Assembly (NCBI GenBank): GCA_028282805.1
Contig: JANQHD010000030.1
Location: 36,920-100,919, forward strand
From: Phycisphaeraceae bacterium
Lineage (GTDB): Bacteria > Planctomycetota > Phycisphaerae > Phycisphaerales > Zrk34
DNA length: 64,000 bases
Direction of reading: 5' to 3'
The translations under genes were made by a program, and so were the position numbers. The notes under the pieces are model-generated. The model saw nothing but the letters and a program-made list of their open reading frames with translations. It was not told the origin of the DNA and ran no database searches. The number at the start of each line of letters is the position of its first letter. Position 1 is the first letter of the stretch. Below are positions 18,508-26,414 of the stretch, one piece after another.

Positions 18508-19215
18508 ATGGACCTGGTCGTTCAGTTCGATTGCGTCACCACCGGCCGCGCCGGCCCCGCCGCGTGCGGTATCGTCGCGATCGACGCCCAGACCGCCCGG
18601 CGGGTGCACGAGGTCGGCTGCTACCTCGGCCAGACGCCCACGCCCCAGGTCGCCCAGTTCGAGGCGCTCGGCCGATCGCTCGAGTTGGCCGTGCAATTCG
18701 CGCCCAGCCGGGTGGACCTGCGCTGCGCTAACGAACTGCTCATCCGCCAGGTCACCGGCGCCAGCCCCATCAGCGACGAGCGCGAGCAAGGCCTTTTCGA
18801 GCAGATGATCGCCGCGCTGCTGCGGTTCGACAGCTGGCAGATCTCCATGCGTGGCGAAGAAGACGACCGCCGGCCGACCGAGCTGGCCGAACGCGCCTTG
18901 GCCGAGGCGGGCGAGGTCGTCGACCTGCACCACGCCGAGGCCCACGCGCAGCAGCACGAGTCGCACACCGGCGTGCCGCAGTGGACGGTGCGTTTATTGG
19001 AAGACCCCGGGCCCGATTGCCCGGCGCGCTGCCGGGCGGGCACGGTTTACCCGCTGGGGCCCGACACCCCCGCCGGGCTGTGCGTGCACGCGGCGCGGGT
19101 GGCGCTGGCCGACGGGCCGCTGGGCTGGTCCGACCCGCAGCAGCGGCGCATGACCAGCGTTTGCCCGGTGTGCGAGGCGCCTTTGCAGATCGATCGGGTC
19201 AACCGCGAGGGGTGA
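18508..19215 (+). CDS. RNase H-like protein with Cys-rich C-terminus, active site degraded
   Basis: A 235-residue protein 27 nt downstream of the zinc-ribbon gene. Residues 1-90 follow the RNase HI fold of bacterial/RT-type enzymes: a first strand with Asp at residue 8 (FDCVTTGRAGPAACGIVAID), FEALGRSLELA in place of the AEYxAL helix, and DLRCANELLIRQVTG in place of DSxLVVxQxxG. The Asp of the third motif is replaced by Ala, so catalysis is doubtful. Residues 170-230 carry Cys pairs (CPARCRAG, CVHAA, CPVCEAP) that could bind zinc. Together with the neighbour it probably forms a nucleic-acid-binding unit. The RNase H assignment is mine by pattern and needs profile support. Confidence 0.6.
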   Translation: MDLVVQFDCVTTGRAGPAACGIVAIDAQTARRVHEVGCYLGQTPTPQVAQFEALGRSLELAVQFAPSRVDLRCANELLIRQVTGASPISDEREQGLFEQMIAALLRFDSWQISMRGEEDDRRPTELAERALAEAGEVVDLHHAEAHAQQHESHTGVPQWTVRLLEDPGPDCPARCRAGTVYPLGPDTPAGLCVHAARVALADGPLGWSDPQQRRMTSVCPVCEAPLQIDRVNREG

Positions 19216-19225
19216 CCGGCCCAAC

Positions 19226-19819
19226 CTAGCGGAGCGGGTGCATGGGGGTGTGTTGATCGCTGAGCCCGTCGACGTGCAGGTCGCCGAAGATGGTCTGGCG
19301 CAACAGGTGGAACCGGGGCACGCGCAGCTGCCCGCCGGGGACATCGAACACCGTCGCGTCCGCGTCCCAGATCATCGGCACCATGGTCGGGCCGACGATG
19401 CCCCTGGAGCGGTCGACCAATTCGCTCATCCGCTTGTGCGAGACCGACTCGTTGTACCAGTAGCTCATTTGGCAGTGGGTGTACAGTTCGCCGTCGCCGG
19501 GGCAGATGAAGATGTCGACGGTGGGCCGGAAGTGCCCGAGCAACGCCACGGTCAACGGCGGTTCGGGCAACCGGCAGGGGACCGGCTCGTCGAGCGGCCG
19601 GGCCAGGGGCAGCCGGCCGTCGTTGTCCTGCATGTGGCTGGTGAACGCCAGGCCGATGCGGTAGAGGTTGCTCTGGCACCCGGTGCGGTGGGCCTCGATG
19701 CTGGCCGTGTTCATGATGGGCAGCAGGACGCCGAGCAGCACGGCCAGCCCGGCGATCACCGCCAACAGCTCGATGAGCGTCAGCCCCCGCCAACGGGATG
19801 TGGAGTGTCGGCGTCTCAT
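19226..19819 (-). CDS. Pseudopilin-like protein with prepilin N-terminus
   Basis: A 197-residue protein with the prepilin peptidase site and helix GLTLIELLAVIAGLAVLLG at residues 12-30. Glu at position +5 after Gly is present, as is the C-terminal beta-rich part with the CPGDGE motif seen in planctomycete H-X9-DG-type relatives. Such proteins are exported and processed by a type II secretion or pilus system, but no secretion genes are nearby. It converges on the RNase H-like gene with a 10-nt gap. Role unknown. Confidence 0.85.
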   Translation of the reverse strand: MRRRHSTSRWRGLTLIELLAVIAGLAVLLGVLLPIMNTASIEAHRTGCQSNLYRIGLAFTSHMQDNDGRLPLARPLDEPVPCRLPEPPLTVALLGHFRPTVDIFICPGDGELYTHCQMSYWYNESVSHKRMSELVDRSRGIVGPTMVPMIWDADATVFDVPGGQLRVPRFHLLRQTIFGDLHVDGLSDQHTPMHPLR

Positions 19820-20041
19820 CGTTTCAGCCGGCCCCGAAGCGAGCCGGGCTCATGGTTGGACGTTAGTAACATAGCCCGTGTTGCCGAGAAAACCACAAAT
19901 TTCTTCGTTGCGGGGCCCGAAAACGCCCGCTATCGTCGTTTGCGCGGCGAGCGTGACTGGCCGGCGACCACGCCCTACGGTTGAAGGGCGATCGGCGAAC
20001 CTGCCGATAAGCACCAACAAACCCGCGGAGGAACGTTGTTC

Positions 20042-21541
20042 ATGCAAAGCCCGTGCCGCCTGATCCCCCGCCGTTCGGTGCTGTTGGCCGCCGTGGTCGG
20101 CCTCTGCCTCGCCGCCTCGGCGGCGGGCCAATCCTTGCAGGTCCGCGTCGAATCGATCGCCCGCGCCGCCGACCTCGGCGGTGGGCGGTGCACAGTGTCG
20201 ATCGTGGACGTTTCCGACGGGTTGTCGGTCGCGGCCTTCGACGCCGACGACCCGATGATCCCCGCGTCGAACCTGAAGCTGGTCACCACCGCCGCCGCCC
20301 TCGGCGTGCTCGGTGCCGACTTCAAGTTCCGCACCCAACTCCAACACCACGGCGACAACCTCGTGGTCATCGGCGACGGCGACCCGGCGTTCGGGGACCC
20401 CGGCCTGCTGGCGACCATGGGTATGGACATCGAAGATTTGCTCGCGCGCTGGGTCAACGCCGCCAAACGCGCCGGCATCACCGAGGTCGACACCCTCATC
20501 ATCGACGACCGCACCTTCGACCAGCAGCGCGTCCACCCCGGCTGGCCGGCCGACCAGCTGCACGAACGCTACTGCGCCGAGGTGTCCGGCCTGAACTTCA
20601 ACTACAACTGCATCAACATCCAAGCCCGCTACAGCAAACGCGGCCAGTCGGCGATCATCACCACCCTGCCCATCGACCCGCCCGTGGTCATGACCAACGC
20701 CACCCGCAGCGGCACCCAGAACGCCCTGATCCTCAACCGCAAGATCGGCACCAACCACATCCTCCTCGACGGCCAGGTCAAGCGCACCACCGCCGCCGGC
20801 GGCGAGGTCACCGTCGACGACCCGGCGATGTTCTTCGGCAAGGTGCTCCGCGACCGCTTCAAGTCCGCCGGCATCACCGTCAAGCGGGTGCGGCGCGTGG
20901 TCGACGGCGAATCCTTCGAAAACGGAAAGCTCATCGCCGAGGTCGTCACGCCCATCACCGAGGTCGTCAAGCGGTGCAACAAGGACTCGGAAAACCTTTT
21001 CGCCGAAGCGCTGATCAAACGCATCGGACGCGAGGCCACCGGCGACCCGGGCACCTGGTCCAGCGGCGCCGCGGCCGAACGCATGTTCCTCAGCCGCCTG
21101 CTCGGGCCCCGCGCCGCGGGCTTCGTCATCGACGACGGCTCCGGCCTCTCACGCAACAACCGCGTCACCGCCGAGAACCTCACCGCCATGCTCGTCGCCA
21201 TGCGCAAGCACCCCACGCTCGGCAAGACGTACCTCGAGTCCCTGTCGGTCGGCGGCCGCGACGGCACGCTCCGCCGACGCTTCCGCAGCCAAGCCTTCAC
21301 CTCCAAGGTCTACGGCAAGAGCGGTTACATCAACGGCGTCGTCGCCCTGTCCGGCTACATCGAACACGACAACGGCACCTACGCCTTCTGTGTCCTGCTC
21401 AACGATTACCACAAGCCGCTCTACCAGGGCCAGCGCGTCATCGACCGCTTCGTCACCGCCATGGACGACCACCTCGCCGGGCGCGGCATGGACCTGAAAA
21501 CCGGCAAAACCCTCGACAAACAAACCGCCGCCGCCGAGTAG
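20042..21541 (+). CDS. dacB: D-alanyl-D-alanine carboxypeptidase/endopeptidase (PBP4, S13)
   Basis: Periplasmic peptidoglycan hydrolase. The 499-residue precursor has an N-terminal signal (RRSVLLAAVVGLCLAASAAG). It holds the three penicillin-binding motifs: SNLK with Ser76 and Lys79, SEN in KDSENLFAEAL, and KSG in VYGKSGYINGV. The long insert between the first two motifs is typical of class C low-mass PBPs. The ATG at 20042 is chosen since GGAGG (20027-20031) sits 10 nt upstream. This is of interest because some planctomycetes have thin or atypical walls; here at least a D,D-peptidase is kept. Confidence 0.95.
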   Translation: MQSPCRLIPRRSVLLAAVVGLCLAASAAGQSLQVRVESIARAADLGGGRCTVSIVDVSDGLSVAAFDADDPMIPASNLKLVTTAAALGVLGADFKFRTQLQHHGDNLVVIGDGDPAFGDPGLLATMGMDIEDLLARWVNAAKRAGITEVDTLIIDDRTFDQQRVHPGWPADQLHERYCAEVSGLNFNYNCINIQARYSKRGQSAIITTLPIDPPVVMTNATRSGTQNALILNRKIGTNHILLDGQVKRTTAAGGEVTVDDPAMFFGKVLRDRFKSAGITVKRVRRVVDGESFENGKLIAEVVTPITEVVKRCNKDSENLFAEALIKRIGREATGDPGTWSSGAAAERMFLSRLLGPRAAGFVIDDGSGLSRNNRVTAENLTAMLVAMRKHPTLGKTYLESLSVGGRDGTLRRRFRSQAFTSKVYGKSGYINGVVALSGYIEHDNGTYAFCVLLNDYHKPLYQGQRVIDRFVTAMDDHLAGRGMDLKTGKTLDKQTAAAE

Positions 21542-21548
21542 CCCCCGG

Positions 21549-22589
21549 TCACCCGATCGCTTCCAACCCCAGCCCGATCGCCGTCAGCTGCAAGCGCACC
21601 GCCGTCGTGATGTCGACCGGCGTCAGCTCGTAATCAGCGACCGCTTCCAACACACCCGCCAAGTCGTTCTGCCCCAACGCCTCCCGCGCCGCGTTGACCG
21701 CTTGCCGAAACCCCATGTAGACCGCCGGCACCCCTCGTTGGCTCGGTGGCTCGATGGCTCGGTGGCTTTTGACCACAAACAACGGCAGCTCCGTGACCAT
21801 GCACAGCGGGTCGCCGCCCAGCGTGCGTACGTACTCCATTGAGTTCAAATGAAACTTACCCGCCGTCTCGTGGTCGCCGAGCGCCTCGAAGTGTTCGCGC
21901 ATCGCGTCGCTGCGCGGCGTGGTCGCAAACCCAGGGCCGATGTAATCAAAACCCTTCTCGCCCCCACGGTCCCAGTCGAACAACACCGTCAAACCCGCAT
22001 CGTGCATCGCCTGCGCGTATTGCTCACGCAAGTTCTGCGTGCGGTCGACCCACGAGCGCTCGATCAGGTGGTATCCGCCCTCGCTGACGGTCATGCCGTG
22101 CAGCGACAGGTGCATCGCATACGGCCCGTGCCCGGCGAGAAACCCCGCGACCGCCTCGTTCTCGGCGCGCATCGCCGGGTAACCGAACTCCACGTCACGC
22201 CCCGGCTTCTCGCGGAACTCGTGACGCAAGCACGCCAGCGGGTCGGGCCACGCGCCCATCCAACCCAGCTGCTGCGCTTCGCCGTCCGGGTTGCCGTGCC
22301 CGACGATCACAAACGTGTACTCATCCAACAAGCCCGGTTCTGAGCGCAGCGAAGACCGGGATAATCCCTCGGCCAACACCCGCAACGTCTCGCTGCCCAC
22401 CGGCTCGTCCGAATGGTTCCCCGTGATCAACGAAACGCGCCGCGGCCCGCCGCCGATCACCGCCCCCACGATCGGCCGCCCCGCCTCGCTGTAGCCGATG
22501 ACGCTCCCCCCCGCCGCGCGCAACACCTCGTCCCGTACTTGGGCGGGCGTATAACGCTCAATCGGTTGTGTCACCAAATCCGCCAGCAT
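21549..22589 (-). CDS. M14-type zinc carboxypeptidase-like protein
   Basis: A 346-residue protein with the M14 metallopeptidase core: GNHSDEPVG provides the HxxE zinc pair near residue 68, MHLSLHGM the later His, and MVTELPLF the catalytic Glu. No signal peptide, so it is probably cytoplasmic. It may act on amino-acid or peptide conjugates; substrate unknown. A dispersed family-A repeat is inserted in frame at 22330-22360, encoding SSLRSEPG, near residues 77-87. The ATG at 22589 has TAGACT exactly 7 nt upstream. It converges on dacB with 7 nt between the stops. Confidence 0.85.
   Translation of the reverse strand: MLADLVTQPIERYTPAQVRDEVLRAAGGSVIGYSEAGRPIVGAVIGGGPRRVSLITGNHSDEPVGSETLRVLAEGLSRSSLRSEPGLLDEYTFVIVGHGNPDGEAQQLGWMGAWPDPLACLRHEFREKPGRDVEFGYPAMRAENEAVAGFLAGHGPYAMHLSLHGMTVSEGGYHLIERSWVDRTQNLREQYAQAMHDAGLTVLFDWDRGGEKGFDYIGPGFATTPRSDAMREHFEALGDHETAGKFHLNSMEYVRTLGGDPLCMVTELPLFVVKSHRAIEPPSQRGVPAVYMGFRQAVNAAREALGQNDLAGVLEAVADYELTPVDITTAVRLQLTAIGLGLEAIG
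22330..22360. repeat. Family A repeat inside a coding sequence, copy 3
   Basis: A 31-nt copy (AAGCCCGGTTCTGAGCGCAG, continuing to GAAGACCGGG) with matching arms. It lies in frame within the M14 gene and adds about ten residues between LAEGL and LLDEYTF without breaking it. Confidence 0.65.
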
Positions 22590-22596
22590 GCGCCAG

Positions 22597-22602
22597 AGTC
22601 TA
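22597..22602 (-). promoter_or_regulatory. Candidate leaderless -10 box for the M14 gene
   Basis: TAGACT on the minus strand ends 7 nt before the ATG at 22589. Confidence 0.45.
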
Positions 22603-22614
22603 CCACCAACCCCC

Positions 22615-22654
22615 AAGCCCGGCTCTGAGCGGCGCAGCCGCGAAGCCCGAGGGG
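22615..22654. repeat. Family A repeat, copy 4
   Basis: A 40-nt variant with an expanded centre (GAGCGGCGCAGCCGCGAAG) between the thioredoxin stop and the M14 start. It overlaps nothing coding and lies 1 nt from the thioredoxin stop codon. Confidence 0.6.
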
Positions 22655-22655
22655 C

Positions 22656-23120
22656 TTACCCCACAACCTCTTCCAACTGCATCAAAAACGCCTCCGCCTT
22701 CCGCATGATCCGCAGCTCCTTGATCACCTCGCCCTCGGAATCAACCACGAACACGTGCGGGAACCCCTTGACGCCGTAGCGTTCCATGAACGCCCGCCCG
22801 CCTTCGTCCTCGTACTCGACCCGCGCAAAGACAAACCGCTCGCGGATCAGCGCGTTCACCGCCGGGTCGCTGAGCACGTTCTTGTCAAACGTCCGGCACG
22901 ACGGGCACCAGATCGCCGACATCGCCACCAACACCGGCTTGCCCGATGCCTTCGACTCAACCAGCGCCTCGTCGAAGCTGCGCAGCTCCAACCCCGTCCC
23001 CGCCAGCACGTTCCGCCCAAGGTGCGTCTGCAACGCCACGTTCCCGAAGTACACACCGGTAATCACCGCGATAAAAATCGCGAGGCTCAACCACTTGGGG
23101 TTCTTTTTTGTTTCACTCAT
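22656..23120 (-). CDS. Membrane-anchored thioredoxin-fold protein
   Basis: A 154-residue protein with one N-terminal membrane helix (WLSLAIFIAVITGVYFGNVAL, residues 10-30) and a periplasm-facing thioredoxin domain. The redox motif is WCPSC, followed by KNVLSDPAVNALI and the cis-Pro loop YGVKGFPHVFVVD. The domain resembles the C-terminal domain of DsbD and YyaL-type Trx proteins. It likely handles disulfides outside the cytoplasm. The start MSETKKNPK at 23120 has TATGAT 6 nt upstream, and the frame upstream looks non-coding. Confidence 0.9.
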   Translation of the reverse strand: MSETKKNPKWLSLAIFIAVITGVYFGNVALQTHLGRNVLAGTGLELRSFDEALVESKASGKPVLVAMSAIWCPSCRTFDKNVLSDPAVNALIRERFVFARVEYEDEGGRAFMERYGVKGFPHVFVVDSEGEVIKELRIMRKAEAFLMQLEEVVG

Positions 23121-23126
23121 GGCCTC

Positions 23127-23132
23127 ATCATA
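23127..23132 (-). promoter_or_regulatory. Candidate leaderless -10 box for the thioredoxin gene
   Basis: TATGAT on the minus strand ends 6 nt before the ATG at 23120. Confidence 0.45.
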
Positions 23133-23170
23133 GTGTCGACAAACGGGCAAACGATTCCCACGCACAGCGC

Positions 23171-23218
23171 CATATAGCCCCCGGCATGCCGGGGGCTAAA
23201 TAACATGACTACTCCTCC
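23171..23218. repeat. 48-bp direct repeat, left copy (palindrome family C)
   Basis: Matches 24339-24386 at 47 of 48 bases, exactly 1168 bp away in the same orientation. It includes a perfect 22-bp palindrome (23176-23197, centred on GGCATGCC) and then AAATAACATGACTACTCCTC. The right copy's end contains the lepA stop and last codons, so this copy carries a stray piece of lepA. The 185 nt between it and the next gene hold no other feature. Confidence 0.9.
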
Positions 23219-23403
23219 CCGTTTTTGCCTGTTGATGTTGGTTCATGGGCGTGATATGCCTCTATGGACTGATCAGAATCCCGGAAGGCCCCACATACCC
23301 GATAAACATAAGAAATAACTTGTAGCCTAGGCCAAGGCAAAGTACATTATTTGTTTATTCTAAAGTTTTGGCATCTTGCAGAAGAGAGAAAGAGGGATTC
23401 ACC

Positions 23404-24270
23404 GTGCCGAAAATTCCTGTATCGCATCGCGTCGCGATGCTCCTGCTTGTGTTGTGTTCCGGCGCAACCGGCTTCGCACAGACCTACACCGCCGACCAGT
23501 TCAACATCGGCAGCGCCATTGGTTTGACGATGCATTTCGATGGCTCATGGACCGAAACCGAGTACGAGTACTGGGTCGGCCCCGATCCGATCTATGACAA
23601 CGGGCTGACCGTCGGCGACGTCGTGATCACATCGGCAAACGAGATCATCGACGGTCACGTCACCAACGCACTCATCCTCTTTCCGTCTGACGTGCCCGGC
23701 CCACCCGATTACGGGGGCAGCCCCGCGATCTTCAGTGACACAGAAGGATTTATCAACTTCGGCGACCACCCCAACAAAACCGGCGAACGCGAGCACTTCA
23801 TCAACGGCATCACCTGGATCCCCGGCTCGATGACCATCGGCGACAGCTTCGCCGACACACGCAGCACAGCGTGGGAGGGCCACTGGGACGGCGAGCAGGA
23901 CTGGACCGGCACCCTCTCCCGCACCATCAGCATCATCGGCTTCGAACAGATCAATCACGCCACATACGGACCGATCAACGCACTACGCATCAACTCCGTC
24001 GACAACCGCACGAAGAACGGTAACGATGGACAACACTGGGCCACCGAAAACTGGCAAAGCTCTTTCTGGTTAGCCGAGGGCATGGGCCTGATCCGGTTTC
24101 AGCAAACCGAACTCAAGCAGCACTTCTATTCAACTTTCGATAGCGGCAACTCACCGATTGGAGCAACTGAATACGAAGAGATTGTCGACATCACCTACTC
24201 GCCAGAGCCCACCTCAATCGCGATGCTATCCCTCGGAACGATGGCCCTGCTCCGCGGTCGCAGACGCTGA
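23404..24270 (+). CDS. PEP-CTERM exported protein in a repeat-bounded insert
   Basis: A 288-residue protein with a signal peptide (VAMLLLVLCSGATGFAQT) and a PEP-CTERM tail (PEPTSIAMLSLGTMALL, then RGRRR). The body is rich in Thr, Asn and aromatic residues and probably forms beta strands; no known domain is seen. The start is GTG at 23404 after a GAGGG. The gene is less GC-rich than its neighbours. It is flanked by 48-bp direct repeats, and a second vestigial PEP-CTERM tail lies just after its stop, so the locus has been rearranged. Function unknown beyond cell-surface sorting. Confidence 0.85.
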   Translation: MPKIPVSHRVAMLLLVLCSGATGFAQTYTADQFNIGSAIGLTMHFDGSWTETEYEYWVGPDPIYDNGLTVGDVVITSANEIIDGHVTNALILFPSDVPGPPDYGGSPAIFSDTEGFINFGDHPNKTGEREHFINGITWIPGSMTIGDSFADTRSTAWEGHWDGEQDWTGTLSRTISIIGFEQINHATYGPINALRINSVDNRTKNGNDGQHWATENWQSSFWLAEGMGLIRFQQTELKQHFYSTFDSGNSPIGATEYEEIVDITYSPEPTSIAMLSLGTMALLRGRRR

Positions 24271-24275
24271 GTTCG

Positions 24276-24371
24276 CCTGAACCGACGAGCCTCGCCCTTC
24301 TTGCCGTCGGCGCGATCGCTTTGTCGCGCCGGCGCAGGCATATAGCCCCCGGCATGCCGGGGGCTAAATAG
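24276..24371 (+). pseudogene. Orphan PEP-CTERM tail from a lost gene
   Basis: In another frame than the intact gene, 5 nt past its stop, the sequence encodes PEPTSLALLAVGAIALSRRR with a final Arg and then reads through the palindrome as HIAPGMPGAK to a TAG. Codons before the Pro are not informative. It mirrors the intact tail (PEPTSIAMLSLGTMALL) and must be the end of an earlier or replaced PEP-CTERM gene. Confidence 0.8.
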
Positions 24372-24386
24372 CATGACTACTCCTCC
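24339..24386. repeat. 48-bp direct repeat, right copy (palindrome family C)
   Basis: Right partner of 23171-23218. The palindrome is at 24344-24365, and the end runs over the lepA stop (24377-24379) and its last two Glu codons. A third copy of the palindrome alone is at 45719-45740. Confidence 0.9.
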
Positions 24387-26164
24387 GGCTCCAGCACGGC
24401 CATGAACGCCTCTTGCGGGATGTCGACCGAGCCGACGCGCTTCATGCGTTTCTTGCCCTCTTTCTGGGCCTCGAGGAGCTTGCGCTTGCGCGACACGTCG
24501 CCGCCGTAGCACTTGGCCGTGACGTTCTTGCGCACGGCCTTGATCGTCTCGCGGGCGATGATCTTCCCGCCAATCGCCGCCTGGAGGGGGATCTCGAACT
24601 GGTGGCGGTCGATGTGCTTGCGGAGCTTGAGCAGGAACTGCCGGCCGCGCTGCTCGGCCTTCGAGCGGTGGGCGATGAAGCTCAGCGCATCGACGGGCAT
24701 GCCGTTGACCAGCACGTTGACCTTGGCGAGGTTGTCCTTGCGGTAGCCGGTGACCTCGTAGTCCATCGTGCCGTAACCGCGCGTGATCGACTTGAGCTTG
24801 TCGAAGAAGTCGAAGATGATCTCGCCGAGCGGCAGCTCGTAATCGAGGATCTGCCGGGTATCGGAGAGGAACTGTTGTTTGAGGTACGTGCCGCGGCGCG
24901 ACTCGCAGAGCTTCATGATGTCGCCGATGCCCTCGTTGGGCGTGATGATCTCCAATTTCACGATCGGCTCGCGCAGCTCGGCGATCAGCGACGGGTCGGG
25001 CAACTCGGCGGGGTTGTGGATCTCCTGCACGCTGCCGTCGGTCTTGAGCACCTGGTAAGTGACCGTCGGCGCGGTCTGCACGATCTCGACCTTGCCCTCG
25101 CGCTCGAGGCGTTCCTGGATAATCTCCATGTGAAGCAAGCCGAGGAACCCGCAGCGGAAGCCGAAGCCCAGGGCATCGTTCGACTCGGGCGCGAAGGTGA
25201 ACGACGCGTCGTTGAGCCGGAGCTTCTCGATCGCCTGCCGCAGCTCGTCGAACTTGGTGGCGCCGGTCGGATAGAAATCGCAGAACACCATGCGCTGCGG
25301 CTCGCGGTAGCCGGGCAACGGCTCGTCGGCCGGGCGTTTGTCGTGCGTGATGGTGTCGCCGATGTTGACCTCGTCGAGGGTCTTGATCGACGCGACGACA
25401 AAGCCCACCTCGCCGGCGCTGAGCGTTTTCACGGCCTCCTGCTTCGGCGTCATCTTGCCCAGCGCGGTGATGTGGTACGTCCGGCCGGAGCGCATCATGC
25501 GGATGGGGTCGCCGACGGCCAGCTGGCCGTTGACCATGCGGACGTAGGTCACCACGCCGCGGTAGTCGTCGTAGATGCTGTCGAAGATCAGCGCTTGCGC
25601 CGGCAGGCCCGCATCGCCACCGGGGTCGGGGAACTTCTCACAGATCGCCGCGAGCAGTTCGGGCACGCCCTGACCCGTCTTGGCCGAGCAGGGCACGCAG
25701 TCCTCGGCGGGCAGGCCCAGCACCCCTTCGACCTCCATCGCCACGTCGTCGGGCAGCGCGGCGGGCAGGTCGATCTTGTTGAGCACCGGGATCAGCTCGA
25801 GGTCGTGGTCCACGGCGAGGTACGTGTTGGCCACGGTCTGGGCCTCAACGCCCTGGGCCGCGTCGACCACCAGCAGCGCCCCCTCGCAGGCGGTCAGGGC
25901 CCGGCTGACCTCGTAGTGAAAATCCACGTGGCCGGGCGTGTCGATGAGGTTGAGCATGTAGTCCTCGCCGTTGTGCTTGTGGTGCACGGTGACGGCGGAG
26001 GCCTTGATGGTGATGCCGCGTTCGCGTTCGAGGTCCATCGAGTCGAGCATCTGGGCCGACATCTCCCGCTCGCTGATCGCCCCGGCGAATTGCAGGATGC
26101 GGTCGGCGAGGGTGCTCTTGCCGTGGTCGATATGCGCGATGATGGAGAAGTTGCGAATCTTCAT
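24377..26164 (-). CDS. lepA: Elongation factor 4 (LepA GTPase)
   Basis: Ribosome-binding translational GTPase that can back-translocate ribosomes. At 595 residues it is full length, with all G motifs: AHIDHGKSTLADR, the RGITIKA switch, DTPGHVDF, NKIDLP and SAKTGQGV. The EF4-specific C-terminal domain follows (KVNVLVNGMPVDALSFIAHR, RKRKLLEAQKEGKKRMK). The start MKIRNFSIIAHIDHGK at 26164 is certain by family; the open frame upstream runs through repeats. TACAAT at 26196-26201 may be its -10. The final codons are shared with the 48-bp repeat. Confidence 0.98.
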   Translation of the reverse strand: MKIRNFSIIAHIDHGKSTLADRILQFAGAISEREMSAQMLDSMDLERERGITIKASAVTVHHKHNGEDYMLNLIDTPGHVDFHYEVSRALTACEGALLVVDAAQGVEAQTVANTYLAVDHDLELIPVLNKIDLPAALPDDVAMEVEGVLGLPAEDCVPCSAKTGQGVPELLAAICEKFPDPGGDAGLPAQALIFDSIYDDYRGVVTYVRMVNGQLAVGDPIRMMRSGRTYHITALGKMTPKQEAVKTLSAGEVGFVVASIKTLDEVNIGDTITHDKRPADEPLPGYREPQRMVFCDFYPTGATKFDELRQAIEKLRLNDASFTFAPESNDALGFGFRCGFLGLLHMEIIQERLEREGKVEIVQTAPTVTYQVLKTDGSVQEIHNPAELPDPSLIAELREPIVKLEIITPNEGIGDIMKLCESRRGTYLKQQFLSDTRQILDYELPLGEIIFDFFDKLKSITRGYGTMDYEVTGYRKDNLAKVNVLVNGMPVDALSFIAHRSKAEQRGRQFLLKLRKHIDRHQFEIPLQAAIGGKIIARETIKAVRKNVTAKCYGGDVSRKRKLLEAQKEGKKRMKRVGSVDIPQEAFMAVLEPEE

Positions 26165-26414
26165 GCGTCTTGTTGCCGGGTTCCGGGGGCCGGGTATTGT
26201 AGCGAGATGGCGGGGAATCACCACAGAGGCACAGAGACACAGAGACACAGAGGCGCCAGTAGAATGTGTGAGGGTGCCGGGAGGACATGTCATGGGAGGC
26301 GGAGTAACGCCTGAATCCCGAAACACCGAAGCGCGGGGCTGCACCTGACTTTGTAAACAACAGACTCCGCGCACTCCGCGCTCTTCGCGTCTCCGTGGTC
26401 AACACCAACTTGAA
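26165..26414. other. Intergenic region rich in dispersed repeats
   Basis: Holds a family-B element (26220-26252, ACCACAGAGGCACAGAGACA with an extra ACACAGAG unit), a minus-strand TACAAT for lepA, and near 26366-26400 an ACTCCGCGCACTCCGCGCTC-like repetitive stretch. No gene is seen. Confidence 0.6.
26220..26252. repeat. Family B repeat, single arm
   Basis: Starts with the same 25 bases as the left arm at 8326-8350 and adds one more ACACAGAG unit. It lies in the upstream region of lepA and has no inverted partner here. Confidence 0.75.

Noticed and set aside
24413..26314. 633-codon plus-strand frame opposite lepA
   Set aside because: Full overlap with a certain gene, and composition rich in His, Arg, Val and Gln as expected for the complement of GC-rich codons.
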